IMG/VR virus record: IMGVR_UViG_3300036900_000129
Location: 1 to 57,729 of that record
DNA: 57,729 nt
DNA from: a virus
Direction: 5' to 3' (one strand)
Positions 41,704 through 49,797 of the stretch are shown here, one piece after another (the stretch's first letter is position 1; each line of letters begins with the position of its first letter). Made by a program: the position numbers and the translations under genes. A model generated the notes under the pieces. That model made no database searches. It saw only the letters and a list, made by a program, of their open reading frames with translations, and was not told the DNA's origin.

Positions 41704-41891
41704 CGCGGGTTCCTCTCATACCGGCCGCTGATCGTGGCGGCAACACGGGCGTTAACGGTGTTGATGCGCGCCTGGCAGGGGTCGCATATGGCGACTTCGC
41801 CTACCTGCTTGCGCGCTGCGGTGTCGGGGTTGGCGTCGAAGACGGGCTTCGGGTCTGCTGCGTTGGTGCAACCGCGCATCTGGCAGGTCAT
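41700..41891 (-). CDS. Small zinc-binding protein
   Basis: 63 residues: MTCQMRGCTNAADPKPVF and VAICDPCQARINTVNARV form a C-x4-C...C-x2-C site, typical of short phage zinc proteins. Its stop overlaps the next start. Confidence 0.55.
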   Translation of the reverse strand: MTCQMRGCTNAADPKPVFDANPDTAARKQVGEVAICDPCQARINTVNARVAATISGRYERNPR

Positions 41892-41903
41892 CGTCGCTGT
41901 CCC

Positions 41904-42188
41904 TTACACCAGGCTCAGCGCTGCGTGCTGCGCGTCGGACTTGAGCGCGTGGTGGTCAACGACCTCGCCGTACACCAGCACGTCCCAACCCTTACCGTTG
42001 CAGGTACCGTTGGTGACCTGGATGCCGTCCACCACGTCGCGGTAATGCTTGCTGTCCTGCGCACCTACGATTTCGTAGGTCATCAGGTACAGGTTGCCCT
42101 TGGCGTTCCGGGGGCCGTTGAACCCGTTGTAAAAGTGGCTGGTCCAGCGCACGTCCCCGTACCCGTTCAGCTTCGGTGTGGCGCTCAT
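41904..42188 (-). CDS. 94-residue protein, unknown
   Basis: First gene of its operon, starting 37 bases after the promoter (AAGGAG upstream). MSATPKLNGYGDVRWTSHFYNGFNGPRNAKG... then VLVYGEVVDHHALKSD. Beta-rich with an HH pair. Function unknown. Confidence 0.55.
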   Translation of the reverse strand: MSATPKLNGYGDVRWTSHFYNGFNGPRNAKGNLYLMTYEIVGAQDSKHYRDVVDGIQVTNGTCNGKGWDVLVYGEVVDHHALKSDAQHAALSLV

Positions 42189-42224
42189 CTGGTGCTCCTT
42201 GCTCCGCTTCGTCCTTACACCTTA

Positions 42225-42252
42225 AGTGTACCACTAACATGTGGGTAGTAGG
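42225..42252 (-). promoter_or_regulatory. Operator-promoter of the dispersed family
   Basis: Minus strand: perfect CCTACTACC arm (42252-42244), one base, ACATGT core (42242-42237), then TACACT (42230-42225). One of the best matches to the consensus. Confidence 0.65.
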
Positions 42253-42297
42253 GTGCTGGCCGGGAACTGATTACGGCAACTTACGTGTGCGCGGTGC

Positions 42298-42303
42298 TAT
42301 GAT
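42298..42303 (+). promoter_or_regulatory. Plus-strand TATGAT -10 box of the secreted-protein gene
   Basis: TATGAT lies 69 bases before the plus-strand start at 42372, in the divergent intergenic region. No canonical -35 hexamer is seen. Confidence 0.35.
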
Positions 42304-42371
42304 CTGGCCTACCGCGCACACGACAGGACAATCACCCTGGTTGCGCAGCGGAAACACGAGAGGAGCACACG

Positions 42372-43136
42372 ATGCCAGCACGCCGGGCCGTGCTAGGGGC
42401 CGCATCCGCAGCAGCGCTCACCCTAGTCCTGCCGCTGACACTCGCCGGCAGCACCGCGCAAGCCGTCACCAACCAGTGCCTCAACACGCCCCGCCCCGTC
42501 AGCGGGCTCGTCGGCTGCGGCACCCTTTACACCCCCTACCTAGGCGGCGGGCCGCACAACCTCGCCCTTACCCTCACCGCCAGCAGCAACAGCTTCCTGG
42601 CACCCGTGCAGGTGGAAGTGTTCAGCGGCAGCAGCGCCCGCCAGGACTGGACGTTCTACCAGCTGTGCACCCGGATGAGCCTGTACCGCAGCGCCGCCAA
42701 GCCGTGCGGTGACGGCGGCAAGATCGACAAGAACCGCTTCGTCATCCAGTACACCCCGTTCGGCCACCAGCCCCCGGGCGGGGTCAACAGCCAGCAGAGC
42801 CTGTGCCTGGACGACGACAGCAGGCATGTGGTGCTGGCAAACTGCCAGTCGCACCGTGCGTACCTCCAGCCGGGATTCCCCAACCCGCCGTACAGTGACG
42901 GCACGCCTCCTGCGGTGCTGTCCGCTAACCCCGCTGAAGCGTGGATCTTCACCCCCGTCCACGGGGGTGTCACCATCCGCAACGCCGCCACCGGCCGGTA
43001 CCTGGACGACAACGCCAACGGCCCCGCCGGCACGAAGGTGATCACCTGGGAACGTAACGGGAGCGCCGACCAGGTGTGGGCGGTCCTCGGGTGCACCAGC
43101 CCGCTGACCGGCATGCCCGGGTACGGCGGCTGCTGA
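42372..43136 (+). CDS. Secreted beta-trefoil (ricin-B-like) protein
   Basis: 254 residues with a signal peptide (MPARRAVLGAASAAALTLVL... ending STAQA). The mature part shows trefoil-type repeats: SLCLDDDSRHVVLANCQ, VTIRNAATGRYLDDN, and WERNGSADQVWAVLGC, where the Q-x-W motif of ricin-B lectins is present as QVWAV. Six or more cysteines may form disulphides. It could bind glycans outside the cell. It is a plus-strand gene inserted in the minus-strand arm, with its own promoter-like signal: a moron. Confidence 0.65.
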   Translation: MPARRAVLGAASAAALTLVLPLTLAGSTAQAVTNQCLNTPRPVSGLVGCGTLYTPYLGGGPHNLALTLTASSNSFLAPVQVEVFSGSSARQDWTFYQLCTRMSLYRSAAKPCGDGGKIDKNRFVIQYTPFGHQPPGGVNSQQSLCLDDDSRHVVLANCQSHRAYLQPGFPNPPYSDGTPPAVLSANPAEAWIFTPVHGGVTIRNAATGRYLDDNANGPAGTKVITWERNGSADQVWAVLGCTSPLTGMPGYGGC

Positions 43137-43141
43137 CCCCC

Positions 43142-43324
43142 GTGAAAACAGCTGTCCGCTGGCTGTGCCTGGCGGTAACCTACATGGCAGCATTCACTGT
43201 CCTGGCGGCGGTCGCGGGACCGTGGGCGTGGACGCTGATGATAGTGGTCACGCTAGCCGGGATGATCGTGCTGGTGCTCTGCCTGCGCCAGCCGGCGAAC
43301 GTGCGCGGTTCACGGGAACGCTAG
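43142..43324 (+). CDS. 60-residue two-helix membrane protein
   Basis: GTG 43142 starts five bases after the previous stop. VRWLCLAVTYMAAFTVLAAVAG and WTLMIVVTLAGMIVLVLCL are two membrane helices with a basic C terminus. It is the partner of the secreted protein in the same island; the ribosome site is weak. Confidence 0.55.
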   Translation: MKTAVRWLCLAVTYMAAFTVLAAVAGPWAWTLMIVVTLAGMIVLVLCLRQPANVRGSRER

Positions 43325-43577
43325 TACTGGCACCCGTGGGAGTACCAGCAGTGCAGCCAGGCTCAGCCTGGTGCGGAGAAGGTGGCCACCAGACCCGCGC
43401 CTAGCCTGGGGTTGTAAAGGCCCGCAAGTCCCGGCCGACGCGCCGGTCCCTTACGAGGGGGGCAACCGGGACAGATGAACGGGCTGAGTGGCGAGGAAGG
43501 GTAACGGGCACGGGCCTGGCTGCACCTGGTGCTGAATGGCGAGACGCCCCCGGCAGGTATGCACGGGGGCGTCTCGC
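43325..43577 (+). ncRNA. Structured non-coding region, candidate RNA
   Basis: No frame is supported in 43325-43636. Stems visible by eye: CCAGGC/GCCTGG with a three-base loop (43357-43371), the palindrome GGTGGCCACC (43381-43390), an extended structure with GCCCG (43420-43424) and GTCCCGG (43428-43434) pairing to CCGGGAC (43466-43472) and CGGGC (43480-43484), then the terminator. TGTAAA at 43413-43418 could be a -10 box. It does not match a known RNA family to my eye. Confidence 0.4.
43539..43577. terminator. 14-bp hairpin terminator
   Basis: GCGAGACGCCCCCG (43539-43552) pairs perfectly with its complement (43564-43577), loop 11 bases. It separates the plus-strand island from convergent minus-strand genes. 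Confidence 0.8.
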
Positions 43578-43645
43578 TGTCATAAGGCGGCTTAACGGTG
43601 CTCCTGATCGGGGAGCTTGGCTTCAAGCCTGCCGGGCTAGCGGTG

Positions 43646-43933
43646 TCACAGGTACTTCGGGGACGGGCTGATGCTGTCCAGCGCCGGGGCGGCCTCCTGG
43701 GTGGGGTCGGTAGCGCTTGTCCGCCACCATGCGCGGGGCAGCGCATGACCGGTGCTCATCCAGTCGTCCAGATGGTCTGCCGCCTGCACCAGGTCGGCGG
43801 TCTGCTCATCGGTGAGCTTTCCGTCTTTAACCCAGGTGCGGACCAGGCCGCGGATGATGTCGAGCAGGTTGTCAGGCTCAGGCAGTTCCTCGCCGTCTTC
43901 ATAGTCGAACAGCGGCTCAACGTCATCGGTCAT
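43646..43933 (-). CDS. 95-residue acidic helical protein
   Basis: ATG 43933 overlaps the upstream stop (ATGA). MTDDVEPLFDYEDGEELPEPDN, then ADHLDDWMSTGHALPRAWW. Function unknown. Confidence 0.5.
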   Translation of the reverse strand: MTDDVEPLFDYEDGEELPEPDNLLDIIRGLVRTWVKDGKLTDEQTADLVQAADHLDDWMSTGHALPRAWWRTSATDPTQEAAPALDSISPSPKYL

Positions 43934-44250
43934 GGCCGCTTGTCCCGCCAGTTGTAAAACAGGGTGTCGCCTTCCAGGCGCGGTAGCGGCCCGGCATCCT
44001 GCTGCGGGATCTCGTGCAGCGGTACGCTCCTGGCCCCTGGCGGGCTGGCCGGCCGGTAGTCCCTGCCGCCGGCGTTCAGCCACACCTGGTAGGCGTCACG
44101 GTCAGCGCAGTACGGGCATTCACCGTCCGGGTCGCTCACCGGATGCTGCTCGCAGAACGCATGCGCTGACAGCTGGATGGCTAGTTGCTGTGCTACCTGC
44201 CGCCAGTGCGGCTGGCGTTTCCCGGGCGGGACGCGCACGTTACCCTCCAT
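43930..44250 (-). CDS. 106-residue protein with zinc-like site
   Basis: MEGNVRVPPGKRQPHWRQVAQQLA; HAFCEQHPVSDPDGECPYCADRD gives C-x2-H...C-x2-C. Pro-rich C-terminal half. Function unknown. Confidence 0.5.
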   Translation of the reverse strand: MEGNVRVPPGKRQPHWRQVAQQLAIQLSAHAFCEQHPVSDPDGECPYCADRDAYQVWLNAGGRDYRPASPPGARSVPLHEIPQQDAGPLPRLEGDTLFYNWRDKRP

Positions 44251-44582
44251 CAGTCCACCTCCAGGATTACCGGGACACCGAGCGGGGCGGTCTCACGCAG
44301 GTACCGCATCACCCCGTAGCCGTTTGAGACTTCCTCACCGTCATGGGTGATGATCAGGGTGCCGCCCTCAGCACGGAACCGGACGTGCACCGGGTCGGGA
44401 CCGAACGGCTCCCACAAGCTCACGCCCCGGTCTGGTGCGCAGCGGAGGAACGCCACGAACACCTCAAGGTGGTCCGGGCCGTCCTCCGGGACACGGACAT
44501 GCGCCATGCCGGTCACGATCGACTTGCGGAGACGACGGGATGATGAGACACCCAGCCAGTCTTTGATCTCCTGCTCAGTCAC
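44250..44582 (-). CDS. 110-residue protein, unknown
   Basis: GTG overlapping the previous stop. MTEQEIKDWLGVSSSRRLRKSIVTGMAHVRV may be a helix-turn-helix-like opening; the rest is beta-rich (HVRFRAEGGTLIITHDG). Function unknown. Confidence 0.5.
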   Translation of the reverse strand: MTEQEIKDWLGVSSSRRLRKSIVTGMAHVRVPEDGPDHLEVFVAFLRCAPDRGVSLWEPFGPDPVHVRFRAEGGTLIITHDGEEVSNGYGVMRYLRETAPLGVPVILEVD

Positions 44583-45469
44583 GGCGTGATCCCCCCGTCC
44601 CAGTCCCGGCCGCTGGTGAACGCGGCGTACTCAGGTGACTCACCCTCAGCGGTGCAGCCGGTCAGGGCACGCACCATCTGGTCGATAAGCCACTGCTTGT
44701 GATGAGCGCCGTCAGTGCCGCCGTAGCTGCTGGCCAGCATGAGCGCCGCCAGGATTCGCTGATCAGACTCGGTGTCCTGTGATCGCCTTTCCAGCGGGAT
44801 GGCAGTGCACTGCCCGTCGCAACTGCAATCACGGTGATCGGCGTCAAAGTCACCGTTCTTGTCCGGGCCGACCCGGCAGCCGCACCCGGACGGGCACAGC
44901 GACCGCTCAGGCTGGGGTAGCAGGGCCAGGATCTCATCGGCCATGCCCAGCAGATTGCGCTGGAGCGGAACATCATCAGGGTGCAGGGTGGCCGGATCAT
45001 CGCCAAGCCAGTTCGTAAGGACCGCCCGGTCCGCTGGGTCGGTGTAGCCCTGCTGGTAGCAGTACATGAGCCAGGCCAGTTGCTCCCGCTGGGTAAAGCC
45101 CTGGGCCGCATTCAGCTCTTGCGCGACCAGGGCTCGTTCGTCCTCGCGGATGATGGGCTCAACTACGGCCACTATCGCCCTGGTGATGGCTTCGCGCTCG
45201 CTCAGCGGCACGAACTGCACGGGTGCCAGCATCGCCGTGAGAGTGTTGAACGCGTGAGCGTGGACGCGGTAAGCGGTGCTGCGCGGGTCAATGCCGGCCT
45301 GTCCCGCGTTCCCGCTGCCCGGACCCGGGCCACCTTCGGCCTCAAGCTGGTCGGCAGCCTGGTTGATTACGTCCGTGACCTTGTGGGCGCTCTCCCCAAA
45401 GTGGAATTCCCGGTCGTAGAACGGCGTGGCGCCGTCCGTGTACTTGTAAACGGTGATCCGGTATCGCAT
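44579..45469 (-). CDS. 296-residue protein with Cys cluster
   Basis: ATG behind GAGAGGAG. MRYRITVYKYTDGATPFYDREFHFGE is beta-rich, a helical middle follows, and the Cys-rich CPSGCGCRVGPDKNGDFDADHRDCSCDGQC lies near residue 200. The in-frame region upstream of the ATG encodes a helix-turn-helix-like remnant with no start. No family recognised. Confidence 0.55.
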   Translation of the reverse strand: MRYRITVYKYTDGATPFYDREFHFGESAHKVTDVINQAADQLEAEGGPGPGSGNAGQAGIDPRSTAYRVHAHAFNTLTAMLAPVQFVPLSEREAITRAIVAVVEPIIREDERALVAQELNAAQGFTQREQLAWLMYCYQQGYTDPADRAVLTNWLGDDPATLHPDDVPLQRNLLGMADEILALLPQPERSLCPSGCGCRVGPDKNGDFDADHRDCSCDGQCTAIPLERRSQDTESDQRILAALMLASSYGGTDGAHHKQWLIDQMVRALTGCTAEGESPEYAAFTSGRDWDGGITP

Positions 45470-45600
45470 GGCGCGCTTCTCCTCTCGAGTATTTTTCAGC
45501 GGCGGGCTGCTGCCGGCGGCGTAGCACAGCGCCCGGACCAGGGTTGCCTGGTCGGGTACCCGGCCGTCTTCGTAGCGGCTCAGGGTGACCGCCGTGTCTG
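45470..45600 (-). pseudogene. Possible XRE-type helix-turn-helix remnant
   Basis: In frame with the downstream gene, the non-coding stretch reads TAVTLSRYEDGRVPDQATLV then RALCYAAG, closely resembling the end of an XRE helix-turn-helix domain (SRxExGRxxPD...L..LA..A). There is no start codon. The upstream gene ends by a frame change just before it. A decayed fusion or a frameshift is possible. Confidence 0.35.
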
Positions 45601-45972
45601 CCGCAGCCGCGCGTAAGCATCGGAGGCTTCCCGGCTTCCCGGCCGGGCGTCGGTCAGCGGCTGGTCTTCAAGCAGCACCGACAGCAGCGCCAGGTACGCC
45701 TTGAACGCGGTCAGGGTGGTGAGTTCCGGTTGCCCGCCGAACGCCTTTCCGATCTTGTCGCTGTGGTGGACACGGTGGATCGCGGTGGCCCACTGCCATG
45801 CGTCGGTAAGGGCTGGCCGGCGGAAGTACACCTCAACCGGGGCGGCGGTCGTGGTAGCGCGCAGCACGTAATGGCTGCTGGTGCTTTTCTCACCGACCAG
45901 CGGCCCGACTGTGAAACCGAGCTTTTCCGCGTACACCTTGACCTGGTTGGGTGTCGCCATCGGGTGCCTCAT
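45580..45972 (-). CDS. 130-residue protein, unknown
   Basis: ATG 45972 overlaps the previous stop; alternative ATG 45960. MATPNQVKVYAEKLGFTVGPL, then HYVLRATTTAAPVEVYFRRPALTDAWQWAT. Ends SREASDAYARLRQTRRSP at a stop that may be frameshift-derived (see the helix-turn-helix remnant). Function unknown. Confidence 0.5.
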   Translation of the reverse strand: MRHPMATPNQVKVYAEKLGFTVGPLVGEKSTSSHYVLRATTTAAPVEVYFRRPALTDAWQWATAIHRVHHSDKIGKAFGGQPELTTLTAFKAYLALLSVLLEDQPLTDARPGSREASDAYARLRQTRRSP

Positions 45973-46400
45973 GGTGCTGTCACCTGCCGTGTCTTCTCAG
46001 TGACGGGCTTACCAGGCAGGATGGCCTGTTGCCAGGCCCGCTTAACCTGCTCTGCGGTTGCTCCCGGCATGTGGTGCGTCATGAACTCCCACGGCCATGA
46101 GAACACGGCGGCGCTGGCCTTCACGGCACGCACAGCTACTTCAAGATGCCGGCGGCGTGGCACCTTAAGGCTGTTCCGGTAGTGGATCAGCATCCCGGCG
46201 CACAAGTCCGCGGAAGGCAGTTGCGTTACCTCCCAGGCAGGATCGCTGTAGTCGATCTGCTCATGGCATGGCATGTCACCCTCGGTGGTGACAGACGCCC
46301 AGTAGAAGTGAACCGGATCGTCGTCACCCAGGTAACCGGGAAGGCTGGTGACCCGCCACGGGCACCCTTGGCATGGTGTGGTGCGGCCTAGCTTCGGCAT
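45969..46400 (-). CDS. DUF6283-like CxxCPW protein
   Basis: 143 residues: TPCQGCPWRVTSLPGYLG, MPCHEQIDY and ADLCAGMLIHYRNSLKVPR. The C-x2-C-P-W, C-H and C-A-G motifs fall in the order of the DUF6283 family, often phage or plasmid encoded. Possibly an iron-sulphur or zinc protein. A second member lies at 46808-47245. Confidence 0.6.
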   Translation of the reverse strand: MPKLGRTTPCQGCPWRVTSLPGYLGDDDPVHFYWASVTTEGDMPCHEQIDYSDPAWEVTQLPSADLCAGMLIHYRNSLKVPRRRHLEVAVRAVKASAAVFSWPWEFMTHHMPGATAEQVKRAWQQAILPGKPVTEKTRQVTAP

Positions 46401-46811
46401 TTACCCTTCCTCCTGATCTTCCTGGTCGGTGTGCCAGCCGACCCCGTGCGGGTGCCCGGGGGTTCCGCAGGTGCACAGCTTGACGCGGTTGAAAGCATGA
46501 TGTGAGTACACGCCGAACAGCTGGCGCAGCTCGTAACGGCCGATCAGCACACGGCCCCGGTCACCCTCATGCACCCCGGACCAGTTGGACCCGAAAACGT
46601 CAACCATGATGGCGCGGGCCTCAGCCTCACTGGGTGCGCCGATCAGGACGAAGTACCCGCCGAGTGACATGCCGCCCAGTTCCGGGTCCGCATGGTGGAT
46701 GCGCCCGTTGCGGAGCACGTGATCGGGACCGAAGGTGAAGTAGTAGCTGCGGCTGCGCGGCAGCGGGTTAGCGCGCGCCTGGGCGCTACGGGGCGGCGGC
46801 TGGTTCATCAT
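46401..46811 (-). CDS. 136-residue protein with CxC and His-rich end
   Basis: MMNQPPPRSAQARANPLPR; SYYFTFGPDHVLRNGRIHH and GMSLGGYFVLIGAPSEAEARAIMVDVFG; ends KLCTCGTPGHPHGVGWHTD. The middle, GGYFVLIGAPSEAEARAIMVDVFG, is a beta-alpha-beta unit. Function unknown. Confidence 0.5.
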   Translation of the reverse strand: MMNQPPPRSAQARANPLPRSRSYYFTFGPDHVLRNGRIHHADPELGGMSLGGYFVLIGAPSEAEARAIMVDVFGSNWSGVHEGDRGRVLIGRYELRQLFGVYSHHAFNRVKLCTCGTPGHPHGVGWHTDQEDQEEG

Positions 46812-47245
46812 CGGTGCTGTCCTCTCCTGGTGGCGTGCCTGCGTAGTTCCGGTGGCAGGTGATCGTCGGGTTCGCCTGGCTGGAGTGTCTGACCGGCCAC
46901 CATGTCATCCCAGGTCTCGTACAGTTCCGGCCACTGCGCTCCGCGATCGAGCACGTCGGCGGGAAGACGGCCTGTTGCGATGGCAACCCTGAGTTCCACG
47001 CTGTCGCGGCCGAACGCTGCCGCCCAGCCTGCGCAGAGCATGTCGGCTCCGGTGCCGGGCGCACCCTCGTGACATCCGAACAGGGGTGCACCTAGCAGCG
47101 CGTGATCGCCGGGCCGGTCCTCGACCGTGGCGCGCAGCATCTCCCAGCGTTCGGCAGGGAACTTGGAGCGCGGGTTGTCGTCGTTGTCCTTGACGACGGG
47201 GCATTCTCCGCAGGGGAAGCGCCGGTGAGGCATGCAGATGGTCAT
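46808..47245 (-). CDS. DUF6283-like CxxCP protein
   Basis: 145 residues: MPHRRFPCGECPVVKDND, FPAERWEMLRATVE, LFGCHEG and MLCAGWAAAFG follow the DUF6283 layout (CxxCP, FPxxR, CH, CAG) even more clearly than the neighbour. It likely shares an unknown metal-dependent function. Confidence 0.65.
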   Translation of the reverse strand: MTICMPHRRFPCGECPVVKDNDDNPRSKFPAERWEMLRATVEDRPGDHALLGAPLFGCHEGAPGTGADMLCAGWAAAFGRDSVELRVAIATGRLPADVLDRGAQWPELYETWDDMVAGQTLQPGEPDDHLPPELRRHATRRGQHR

Positions 47246-47270
47246 GCCGGCTTCTCAGATCTGCTCATCG

Positions 47271-47513
47271 TCATTCTCCCGGCTCATGGAACGGGTCAAG
47301 GCTGCTGCCTGTTGACATGGGGTTCAGCTCTGGCGGGCAGGTTGCCCGGCCGGACTGGTCAGCCCAGTAGCCGTTGTTGCGGGCTATCGTCTGACCGCAG
47401 CCCGCGCACTCGCGCACCTCTTCTGTGCGCTCGCCGGGGTCGCTGGCTAGCCCCTGGCAGGTGCCGTGCAGGGTGTGCGCCTTTAGGCGGTTGCACTGGT
47501 TAAGGCCGCTCAT
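47271..47513 (-). CDS. 80-residue Cys-rich protein
   Basis: MSGLNQCNRLKAHTLHGTCQG; ECAGCGQTIARNNGYWAD; ATCPPE. C-x2-C-G with other Cys suggests zinc binding. GAGAGAGGG lies upstream. Confidence 0.5.
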   Translation of the reverse strand: MSGLNQCNRLKAHTLHGTCQGLASDPGERTEEVRECAGCGQTIARNNGYWADQSGRATCPPELNPMSTGSSLDPFHEPGE

Positions 47514-47540
47514 CGGGGTTTCCCTCTCTCGGTGGGTCGG

Positions 47541-47894
47541 TTAGCGCTGGTACAGCGCGCAGGTAACCATGCCGCGCAGCACGCACGTGTCGTCGCGCTC
47601 GGTGTCGTGCACGGTCCATCCGGCTGCGTCCAGCACCGCGTTGAGCACGGGCAGGGTCAGCGTGCCGGCCAGCGTGCTTGCCTGGCGGTAGTCCATGGAG
47701 GGGCTGTCCAGCAGCCGGCGGGCGATCTGCTCGCGTACTAGGGTGAGCCGGCCGGCGTAGAAGCGGGCGGCTGACGGGTCCATGGCCACGGTCTCGGCGT
47801 CGGTCACGCACTGGGCCAGGTTGGCGGCGGTGCGCTCCAGGCGGTACATCGGGTACTGCTCCGGGTCCTGTATGCGGGTCTCAAAGGTCTGCAT
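47541..47894 (-). CDS. 117-residue helical protein, first of operon
   Basis: MQTFETRIQDPEQYPMYRLERTAANLAQCVTDAE, then RLTLVREQIARRLLDSPSMDYRQASTLAG. Lies immediately after the operator-promoter (47933-47960) and a GAGAGGGAG ribosome site. Function unknown. Confidence 0.55.
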   Translation of the reverse strand: MQTFETRIQDPEQYPMYRLERTAANLAQCVTDAETVAMDPSAARFYAGRLTLVREQIARRLLDSPSMDYRQASTLAGTLTLPVLNAVLDAAGWTVHDTERDDTCVLRGMVTCALYQR

Positions 47895-47932
47895 TTCGGT
47901 GGCTCCCTCTCAGCGGTGCTTACAACACTCCC

Positions 47933-47960
47933 AGTGTACCACCTACATGTTGGTAGTAGG
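47933..47960 (-). promoter_or_regulatory. Operator-promoter of the dispersed family
   Basis: Minus strand: CCTACTACC arm (47960-47952), A, ACATGT core (47950-47945), then TACACT (47938-47933). The flanking GGCCAT is also shared with the site at 57465. Confidence 0.7.
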
Positions 47961-48009
47961 ATGGCCAGGACGGTATTCATTTGCCCTGGCCACCACTATT
48001 TTTCCCGGT

Positions 48010-49797
48010 TCAACCACCATGCTCAGCCATGAAGAACACACCTGAAGCGCACACCTGGTCACCCGTCACCTCAGCCAGGCCGTTGCTGCGCAGCGTCGAC
48101 AGGTAAGACCCGAACGTGCCGCCGCCCTGCTCGATCCCGGCCGCCTCGGCAAGCTCAGCGCGGCTGACGCTCGCCGGGTACACGGCCAGCAGGTGGTCAA
48201 GCATGGCCCGTGCGCCGGCCTTGAGCGCGGACCGCCACTGCTCACGGATCTCTGCGGCAGTCATCGGCTCGCCAGGCTCAACCCCGGCAGCGGCAAGCCC
48301 TGCCGGGGTGATCAGTACCAGGCCGTTTTCCTCGGTGATCAGGCCGTTAGTGCGGAGCGCGGAGAAGTAGCTGCCGAACGTGCCGCCTGACTTCTTGACG
48401 CTGCCAAGGGTTGCAAGTTGACCCCGGGTGACCTTAACCGGGTGCTGGCGGGCCAGCGCGGTGAGCATCCGCATTGCCCCGGCCTTGAGGTGCGGCACGT
48501 TACCAGATGCAGGTTCCTGCCGCGCCGCTCCCGGCGCAGCACGCGGACGCACAACTGGCGGGCGGGTCATGGTTGCAGCAGCAGGCCGGCTGACCTGGGC
48601 GAGCGCCAGTTCGATACCCCCGGTGATGTCCCGAAGGCCCGTGACGGCTTGCTCAAGCGCTGCCATGTCACCAGGGGACAGGACGGGTACCTCAATGCGC
48701 TCAGGCGGCCGGGCACGTTCGGCATTCAGCTGATCCGTCAAGGCGGCGACCTGCGCCCGCAGCTCAGCGGCCTCTGCCGGCTGGCGGGTGGCCAGTTGCC
48801 GCTCAAGCTCACCGATACGCCGCCGCAACACTACCGGGTCGTTGACTTCCGCTGCCTTGATAAGCGCGTCCATCCGCTTCAGGAGAGCACCCAGGTTGAT
48901 GTCCGCCAGTGTTGCGGGACGCTGCGCCCGCCTGGTCATGGTCGGGGTGGCACCGGAATCGAAGGTGCTGCGCTGCCTGAACTTGACGCGCTGAACCGCC
49001 GGCTGCCCGTGCCGCACCAGCCATTGCGGGGAGATCACCCAGCCTTCACCGTCAGCAAGAGACGGCAGCGACTCGACTATCTCCCGGCTCTGCGCATGGT
49101 AGTCAACCCATGCCTTGATGGCGGCCCTGTCCTGCGGGCTGGTAGTACGCATGGCGATCAGCGTTTCCGCTTGCGTCAGCACGTCCTTGTTGACGACTGC
49201 GCTGCGCTGGCTGAGCAGCGTCACCCCGAGACCGAACGAGCCGCCTTGCTTGACCAGCCGGGACCAGACGCCGACACACCGCGTCTGGTCCTGCATCACC
49301 CGCTGGGGCAGGTACTCGTCGGCTTCCTCAAGGAACAGGTGCCGTGGCTGCGGGTCCTTACGGTGCAGCCTGAACAGGTGCTCACCGAAATCCGCGAGGA
49401 ACCGCATCTGCGCGGCCTTGGACGGGAAGTCAGACACGTCCAAGATGCACGTCAGGTTCTCCGCGACGATGATCTCCGCGATGAGGTGACCGGACTCGGG
49501 TGTAAGCGGCAGGTCACCATGCAGGCCGCCGAATACCGGGACAGCCAGCCCGGGGCCCTGCCCGTCACCGGATGCCCGCAGCCCCCACCAGTCGCCTTTC
49601 GGGTCGATGGCCGCCCACGGCAGCCGTGCGTAGTACATCTCCTCAGCGAGTACCGCCCCGGTGTTCGACTTCCCGGCCCGCCTGACAGCAAGGATCGCCG
49701 CTGACTGCGTAACCATGTCAGCTGGGAGAGTCAGGGTCAGCCCCATGTTCAGGCTGCTGCGCGCCTGCACCGTTACAGCCTTGGCTTTAGCGGGCAT
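48010..49797 (-). CDS. HerA/FtsK-type DNA-pumping ATPase-like protein
   Basis: 595 residues. P-loop AILAVRRAGKSNTG (residues 35-47; first Gly of GxxxxGKS is Ala), then AAIDPKGDWWGL, CILDVSDFP, Walker B-like HLFLEEADEYLPQ (153-165) and LGVTLLSQRSAVVNKDVLTQAE, the DUF87/HerA pattern. Residues 330-360 are a coiled coil. Two winged-helix-like repeats (GGTFGSYFSALRTNGLI and GGTFGSYLSTLRSNGLA) close the protein and could bind a DNA motif. Such ATPases work as hexameric translocases in conjugation, recombination or defence. It overlaps a ribbon-helix-helix gene. Confidence 0.75.
   Translation of the reverse strand: MPAKAKAVTVQARSSLNMGLTLTLPADMVTQSAAILAVRRAGKSNTGAVLAEEMYYARLPWAAIDPKGDWWGLRASGDGQGPGLAVPVFGGLHGDLPLTPESGHLIAEIIVAENLTCILDVSDFPSKAAQMRFLADFGEHLFRLHRKDPQPRHLFLEEADEYLPQRVMQDQTRCVGVWSRLVKQGGSFGLGVTLLSQRSAVVNKDVLTQAETLIAMRTTSPQDRAAIKAWVDYHAQSREIVESLPSLADGEGWVISPQWLVRHGQPAVQRVKFRQRSTFDSGATPTMTRRAQRPATLADINLGALLKRMDALIKAAEVNDPVVLRRRIGELERQLATRQPAEAAELRAQVAALTDQLNAERARPPERIEVPVLSPGDMAALEQAVTGLRDITGGIELALAQVSRPAAATMTRPPVVRPRAAPGAARQEPASGNVPHLKAGAMRMLTALARQHPVKVTRGQLATLGSVKKSGGTFGSYFSALRTNGLITEENGLVLITPAGLAAAGVEPGEPMTAAEIREQWRSALKAGARAMLDHLLAVYPASVSRAELAEAAGIEQGGGTFGSYLSTLRSNGLAEVTGDQVCASGVFFMAEHGG

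Noticed and set aside
47241-47275. Ten-codon peptide before the DUF6283-like gene
   Set aside because: The overlap with the next ATG is suggestive, but ten codons with no distinctive composition cannot be supported.
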